Below are positions 25,558 through 28,813 of a stretch of 28,813 bases of DNA, piece by piece (the first letter of the stretch is position 1; every line of letters begins with the position of its first letter). Position numbers and translations under genes: made by a program. A model generated the notes under the pieces. The model ran no database searches, had not been told where the DNA came from, and worked only from the letters and a program-made list of their open reading frames with translations. This DNA comes from an uncultured Acetatifactor sp. (GTDB taxonomy: Bacteria > Bacillota > Clostridia > Lachnospirales > Lachnospiraceae): contig CAJUAP010000011.1 of the NCBI GenBank assembly GCA_910584435.1, forward strand, positions 49,841-78,653, in the 5' to 3' direction.

Positions 25558-25577
25558 ATTCTTCAGGGGCAGCATAT

Positions 25578-25725
25578 AGTCCAGCTCAGAAATGTCAAGA
25601 GGAAATTTAAAACAGTCTCGGAACGGAAGCCCCCGGGAGAATCTTCAGGTGAGCCCTTTGCAGCTGAAAATTTCTCTCCCGCAAGAGGGGGCTGAAGTGG
25701 AGAGACAGGACTCTAAATAGAAGGG
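25578..25725 (+). repeat. interspersed repeat family, copy B
   Basis: This is the closest relative of copy A (3128-3292), with long identical blocks such as ACAGTCTCGGAACGGAAGC and CCCTTTGCAGCTGAAAATTT. The stem is preserved with altered bases: GGGAGA 25635-25640 with TCTCCC 25675-25680, and TTCAG with CTGAA inside. It begins 11 nt after the MITE-like element's flanking duplication and runs directly into a terminator at 25721-25750, unlike copies A and C. The rest of the 571-bp gap 25347-25917 holds that element, the terminator and the Hsp70 promoter. Confidence 0.75.
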
Positions 25726-25750
25726 AAGCTATGGGCAGGCTTCCTTTTTT
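25721..25750 (+). terminator. rho-independent terminator after repeat copy B
   Basis: AAGGGAAGC (25721-25729) pairs with GCTTCCTTT (25739-25747) around a 9-nt loop, and six T follow the stem core. It would end transcripts from the HEPN-like/KGGVGRT operon, or a small RNA made from repeat copy B. Confidence 0.75.
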
Positions 25751-25822
25751 GTATACGTTTGGAAGGGATTAAGAATTTTTCCAATATAATTTTTGCCAAT
25801 ATGAAAAAAATCGTGAATATAT

Positions 25823-25851
25823 GAGACAATTGTGTTATACTGGTATATAAT
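25823..25851 (+). promoter_or_regulatory. SigA-type promoter for the Hsp70-like gene
   Basis: GAGACA (25823-25828, 4 of 6 consensus) and a perfect TATAAT (25846-25851) are 17 nt apart. Transcription would begin near 25858, at a short inverted repeat GCCATG/CATGGC, about 60 nt before the start codon. No CIRCE (HrcA) operator is present. Confidence 0.6.
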
Positions 25852-25917
25852 AAAGAGGGCCATGATGCAATACGGCATGGCTGAAATAAAAAACTTGATG
25901 GGAAATGGAAGGTTTAT

Positions 25918-27603
25918 ATGATAGTAGGAATTGACTTGGGGACTACCAACAGCTTAATTGCATATTTTACGGAAGAAGGGCCGAAGATCATTCCCAACAG
26001 GCTGGGAAAGAATCTTACACCCTCCGTTGTCAGTGTGGACGAAGAGGGGAATGTGTTCGTAGGGGAAACTGCCAGGGAGCGTATGAGCCTGTATCCTGAC
26101 TCTGTGGCGCAGACATTTAAGAGAAGCATGGGGACAGAGCGGGAATATGTCCTGAGCGGCAGACATTTCAGGCCGGAAGAATTGTCCAGCATGGTGCTTC
26201 GTTCCCTGAAGGAAGATGCGGAGGAGTATCTTGGAGAGGAAGTTACGGAAGCTGTGATCAGTGTGCCCGCATATTTTGACGACAAGAGAAGAAAGGCTAC
26301 AAAGCGTGCCGGAGAACTGGCAGGGCTTAAGGTGGAGCGGATGATTTCAGAGCCCACTGCGGCGGCGGTGGCATATGGGTTATATGATAAGACAAAAGAT
26401 ACCCGATTCCTGGTATTTGACCTTGGAGGAGGTACTTTTGATGTATCCATTCTGGAATTATACCACAACATTTTAGAGGTCCGCGCCGTTGCGGGAGATA
26501 ACTATCTGGGCGGTGAGGATTTTACGGAGGTAATGGCAAAGCTATTTCTGCAGAAGGCAAAGCTTACATTACAGCAATTGTCCGAGAAAGAGCAGGTGAG
26601 GTTATACCGTCAGGCGGAAAAGGCAAAATATGCTATCAGTGAATCGGACAAGGTTACCGTGAGCTATTTGTATCATGAGGAGACGCTGGAACAGCAGATT
26701 ACATATAAGGAGTATGAGGAAGCCTGTGAAGAACTTCTTATGAAAATACGGGAACCGGTGAAGAAGAGCCTTGCGGATGCAGGGTTGAAGCTTGGGGATA
26801 TTGACGAAGTGATTCTGATTGGCGGTGCTACCAGGCTTTCCATTGTGAGAGAGTTTCTGATCAGATTATTCCGGAAATTCCCGGATACCAAGCTGAATCC
26901 GGACGAGACCGTTGCTCTTGGCGCAGCGGTGCAGGCGGCGATGAAGGAGCGCCGTGAAGAGGTAAAAGAAGTCATTCTGACAGATGTATGTTCTTTTACC
27001 TTAGGAACTGAGGTGGTGGTGGAATATGAGGAAGGAAAATATGAGGATGGCAGATTCTGCCCCATTATCGAGCGGAATACGGTAATCCCGGCCAGCCATA
27101 CGGAGCGGCTGTATACCGTAAGGGATAACCAGGAGAAGGTACGGGTTCGGGTTCTTCAGGGAGAGAGCCGGTTTGCAAGGAATAATCTCTTTCTGGGAGA
27201 ACTGGAGATAGAGATTCCCAAGGGGCCGAAGGGCCGTGAATCAGTGGATGTGACATATACATATGACATTAATTCCCTTCTGGAAGTGGAGGTTACGGTA
27301 GTGTCCACCGGGGAAAGCCGGAAGATGATTATCAAAGGGCAGGACAACCAGATGACGGAGGAAGAAGTCAAAAAGCGCATGGAAGAACTGGCCTATCTGA
27401 AAATCCAGCCCAGAGATTACGAAGAAAATCGTCTGGTGCTGCTCAGGGCGGAGCGCATGTATGAGGAAGCACTGGGGGACCGCAGACGCAGGCTCGATCA
27501 CTATATAACTGCCTTTGAAGCCGCTCTGAAACGGGGAGACCATGATGAAATCATGGATGCCAGAGATGAGCTGAATGAAATATTGGAAGAAGAGGATGAC
27601 TGA
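25918..27603 (+). CDS. Hsp70-family chaperone, HscC-like
   Basis: The ATPase domain is complete: IVGIDLGTTNS (residues 2-12), SVPAYFDDKRRKATKRAGEL (115-134), SEPTAAAVAYG (144-154), FDLGGGTFDVSILEL (167-181) and LIGGATRLSIVREFL near 300. The substrate-binding beta domain follows (VIPASHTERLYTVRDNQEKVRVRVLQGE). At 561 residues it is shorter than DnaK (about 610-640), with a reduced C-terminal lid and no EEVD-like tail, a size close to E. coli HscC. HscC-type Hsp70s work with dedicated J-proteins; the degenerate J/TPR protein at 19174 is the candidate partner here. The start is supported by GGAAGG 5 nt upstream. It has its own promoter, consistent with independence from the heat-shock dnaK operon. 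Confidence 0.9.
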   Translation: MIVGIDLGTTNSLIAYFTEEGPKIIPNRLGKNLTPSVVSVDEEGNVFVGETARERMSLYPDSVAQTFKRSMGTEREYVLSGRHFRPEELSSMVLRSLKEDAEEYLGEEVTEAVISVPAYFDDKRRKATKRAGELAGLKVERMISEPTAAAVAYGLYDKTKDTRFLVFDLGGGTFDVSILELYHNILEVRAVAGDNYLGGEDFTEVMAKLFLQKAKLTLQQLSEKEQVRLYRQAEKAKYAISESDKVTVSYLYHEETLEQQITYKEYEEACEELLMKIREPVKKSLADAGLKLGDIDEVILIGGATRLSIVREFLIRLFRKFPDTKLNPDETVALGAAVQAAMKERREEVKEVILTDVCSFTLGTEVVVEYEEGKYEDGRFCPIIERNTVIPASHTERLYTVRDNQEKVRVRVLQGESRFARNNLFLGELEIEIPKGPKGRESVDVTYTYDINSLLEVEVTVVSTGESRKMIIKGQDNQMTEEEVKKRMEELAYLKIQPRDYEENRLVLLRAERMYEEALGDRRRRLDHYITAFEAALKRGDHDEIMDARDELNEILEEEDD

Positions 27604-27634
27604 GCATCGAAAAGATCGTTGTATGAATTGCAAG

Positions 27635-27789
27635 GGTTGTAATGATTGTAATGGTGTGGAATGGTATAGGTTGTAACAGCCTGGAATGGAATGGTATAGA
27701 TTGTGATGGCTTGGAATGGTATAGTATAGTTGTAATAGCTTGGTCTGGAATGGTATAGTACAGGTTGTAATAGTATGGCTCGGTATGGA
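27635..27789. repeat. degenerate tandem repeat of about 30-35 bp
   Basis: About five imperfect units follow the Hsp70 gene. Each contains a GTTGTAATAG-like block and a TGGAATGGTATAG-like block, with spacing of about 30-35 bp. The plus strand is rich in G, T and A with almost no C. The array fills most of the 241-bp convergent gap 27604-27844 and encodes no plausible gene. Confidence 0.7.
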
Positions 27790-27792
27790 AGG

Positions 27793-27838
27793 GGAAAGGA
27801 AGCCTTGTTTTAATGAAACGGGCATTGGCTTCCTTTCC
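27793..27838. terminator. convergent-gene hairpin, possible terminator
   Basis: A perfect 12-bp stem, GGAAAGGAAGCC (27793-27804) with GGCTTCCTTTCC (27827-27838), also has inner GTTT/AAAC pairing. It lies between the convergent Hsp70 and PHP genes. Neither strand has a strong T tract, so terminator strength is uncertain. Confidence 0.5.
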
Positions 27839-27844
27839 TGAAGG

Positions 27845-28666
27845 TTAGGAAAGCTTGTGGAATTCAGGAGTTCTTTTCTCGAAGACACAGTAATAGCGAA
27901 AGCCGCATTCTTCCAGAACAGAGGCTGCATGTTCAAAATGTGCTCCGATATCTTCCGTATTATGAGAATCGGAACCTATGGTGATAATTTCACCCCCCAG
28001 CTGGCGATAACGTTTTAAGATGCCTTTGCAGGGATGCAGGTCGTGCATACCGCTTTTCAGACCGCCGGTGTTGAGCTCAATGCCTTTTCCCTTCTCCAGC
28101 AGAAGCTTTAGAATCTCATCCAATATGTCATGGTATTTTTCGTAAGAGTAGTCCGTATCCAAGCCGGGAGCATAGCGCACTGCATAGTCCAAATGTCCGT
28201 ATACATCAAAATTGGAGAATTTTTTAACGTTTTCCAGAATGGACTCAAAATATTCGCGTAAGGCGGCTTCCTTGCTGCGCCCTTCAAAAAATGCAGGATA
28301 ATAGGGATCTTTCCCATGGCAGACATGGGAAGAGCCGATGATGAAGTCAAATGCATAGGATTTGGCAAAAACTGCATTTTGGCGTAGGACTTCCGGCTGT
28401 AATCCCAGTTCCACGCCGAATAGTACTCTTATTTTATCCCTATATTGTTCTTTCAGTTTCGCCAGATCATAGAGATAAGAGTCCGTGTTCAATAAAAAAA
28501 TATTTCCGGCTTCTTCCGGGCTGTCTGGATAATTAAAATCATTGTGCTCCGTAAAGCATAATGTAGTGAAACCCGCTGTAATTCCCCTCAGGATGATTTG
28601 TTCCATAGGAGTATGGGAATCTCCGGAAAAAGAAGAATGCAAATGACAATCTGCTGTAATTGGCAT
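27845..28666 (-). CDS. hisJ: PHP-domain histidinol phosphatase (HisJ/HisK type)
   Basis: This 273-residue protein has the PHP metal-binding motifs: DCHLHSSFSGD (His8, His10, Asp16), FTEHND (Glu40, His41), GSSHVCHGKDPYY, YGHLDYAVRY and GSDSHNTEDIG (Asp233, His235). The PHP family clears phosphate with a trinuclear metal site, and this length and motif set fit histidinol-phosphate phosphatase of the B. subtilis HisJ type, which acts in histidine synthesis. No other his gene is in the window, so a related phosphoesterase role remains possible. The start has AAAGGAC about 7 nt upstream. A TATAAT box on the minus strand at 28692-28687 is a possible -10 element, without a good -35. Confidence 0.85.
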   Translation of the reverse strand: MPITADCHLHSSFSGDSHTPMEQIILRGITAGFTTLCFTEHNDFNYPDSPEEAGNIFLLNTDSYLYDLAKLKEQYRDKIRVLFGVELGLQPEVLRQNAVFAKSYAFDFIIGSSHVCHGKDPYYPAFFEGRSKEAALREYFESILENVKKFSNFDVYGHLDYAVRYAPGLDTDYSYEKYHDILDEILKLLLEKGKGIELNTGGLKSGMHDLHPCKGILKRYRQLGGEIITIGSDSHNTEDIGAHFEHAASVLEECGFRYYCVFEKRTPEFHKLS

Positions 28667-28699
28667 AATGTTGTCCTTTCCTGTATATTATAAGTGTGA

Positions 28700-28756
28700 A
28701 GGAAATGAAGATTTTCTAAGTCATTTCCTGGAAGAATGCAAGGGCGGCATTCTTCC
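28700..28756. repeat. two adjacent perfect hairpins upstream of the PHP gene
   Basis: AGGAAATGA (28700-28708) pairs with TCATTTCCT (28721-28729), and GGAAGAATGC (28730-28739) pairs with GCATTCTTCC (28747-28756). The two stems abut. No T tract follows either on the plus strand, so they may be part of a repeat element rather than a terminator. Confidence 0.5.
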
Positions 28757-28758
28757 AA

Positions 28759-28813
28759 GCGCGTCCTTTGCGCTTTGCGCGTCCTTTGCGCTTTGCGCGT
28801 CCTTTGCGCTTTG
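28759..28813. repeat. 18-bp tandem repeat, cut by window end
   Basis: Three identical 18-bp units of GCGCGTCCTTTGCGCTTT occupy 28759-28776, 28777-28794 and 28795-28812, and the next base starts a fourth. The array continues past the window, so its full length and whether it is coding cannot be seen. Confidence 0.9.

Noticed and set aside
25752..25917. CIRCE or other heat-shock operator upstream of the Hsp70 gene
   Set aside because: No TTAGCACTC-N9-GAGTGCTAA-like palindrome is present; only an ordinary SigA-type promoter is seen.
27241..27936. 231-residue minus-strand frame with repeated peptide pattern
   Set aside because: It arises from the tandem repeat array and overlaps the ends of the Hsp70 and PHP genes; no start signal is seen.
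28759..28813. Possible CRISPR array
   Set aside because: The 18-bp units are directly contiguous without spacers; the 15-bp array at 22186 is likewise spacerless.

Overview
The window looks like a chromosomal segment from a low-to-mid GC Firmicute of class Clostridia, most likely Lachnospiraceae. The evidence is strong AAGGAGG-type ribosome binding sites, SigA-type promoters, a single-chain glycyl-tRNA synthetase, the order era / YqzL-like / recO, a very large 2-hydroxyacyl-CoA dehydratase activase, lipoproteins with short Cys signal peptides, and many intergenic hairpin repeats. No rRNA, tRNA, transposase, integrase or CRISPR array was seen. The genus is not determined.

Layout. Positions 1-480 hold a small coiled-coil protein and a terminator. 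Positions 485-2770 (minus) encode a cyclic-nucleotide-binding-like protein, with its promoter at 2872-2900. At 2938-3811 a divergent plus-strand promoter, a long leader containing interspersed repeat copy A, a heptad-repeat coiled-coil gene and a strong terminator follow. Positions 3824-8149 (minus) are one 1441-residue dehydratase activase-type protein. Positions 8580-13883 (plus) carry a rhomboid-like membrane protein, repeat copy C, a truncated sigma-70-like protein, an unknown 143-residue protein and an M16C presequence-protease-like peptidase. Positions 13973-19120 (plus) carry a DUF4349-type lipoprotein, era, a YqzL-like small gene overlapping recO, another lipoprotein and glyQS.

Positions 19174-27603 form the most unusual region. 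A degenerate J-domain/TPR protein (19174-22191) and an HscC-like Hsp70 (25918-27603) make a plausible chaperone pair. Between them lies a clearly AT-richer two-gene cassette: a small HEPN-like protein and an 876-residue double-NTPase that starts with a KGGVGRT ParA/MinD-like domain and continues with a second Walker A/B ATPase. The cassette is bordered upstream by four 15-bp tandem repeats and downstream by a 188-bp hairpin-rich element with 12-bp terminal inverted repeats and 8-bp flanking duplications, then by repeat copy B and a terminator. This looks like a laterally acquired accessory, possibly defence-type, module.

Positions 27604-28813 hold a degenerate tandem repeat, a convergent hairpin, a PHP-type histidinol phosphatase on the minus strand, and an 18-bp tandem array running off the window edge.

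A three-copy interspersed repeat family (A 3128-3292, C 9433-9583, B 25578-25725) appears to keep a two-part stem with compensatory base changes. In copies A and C it supplies the ribosome binding site of the next gene, and in copy B it runs into a terminator. This is the main non-coding signal of the window.
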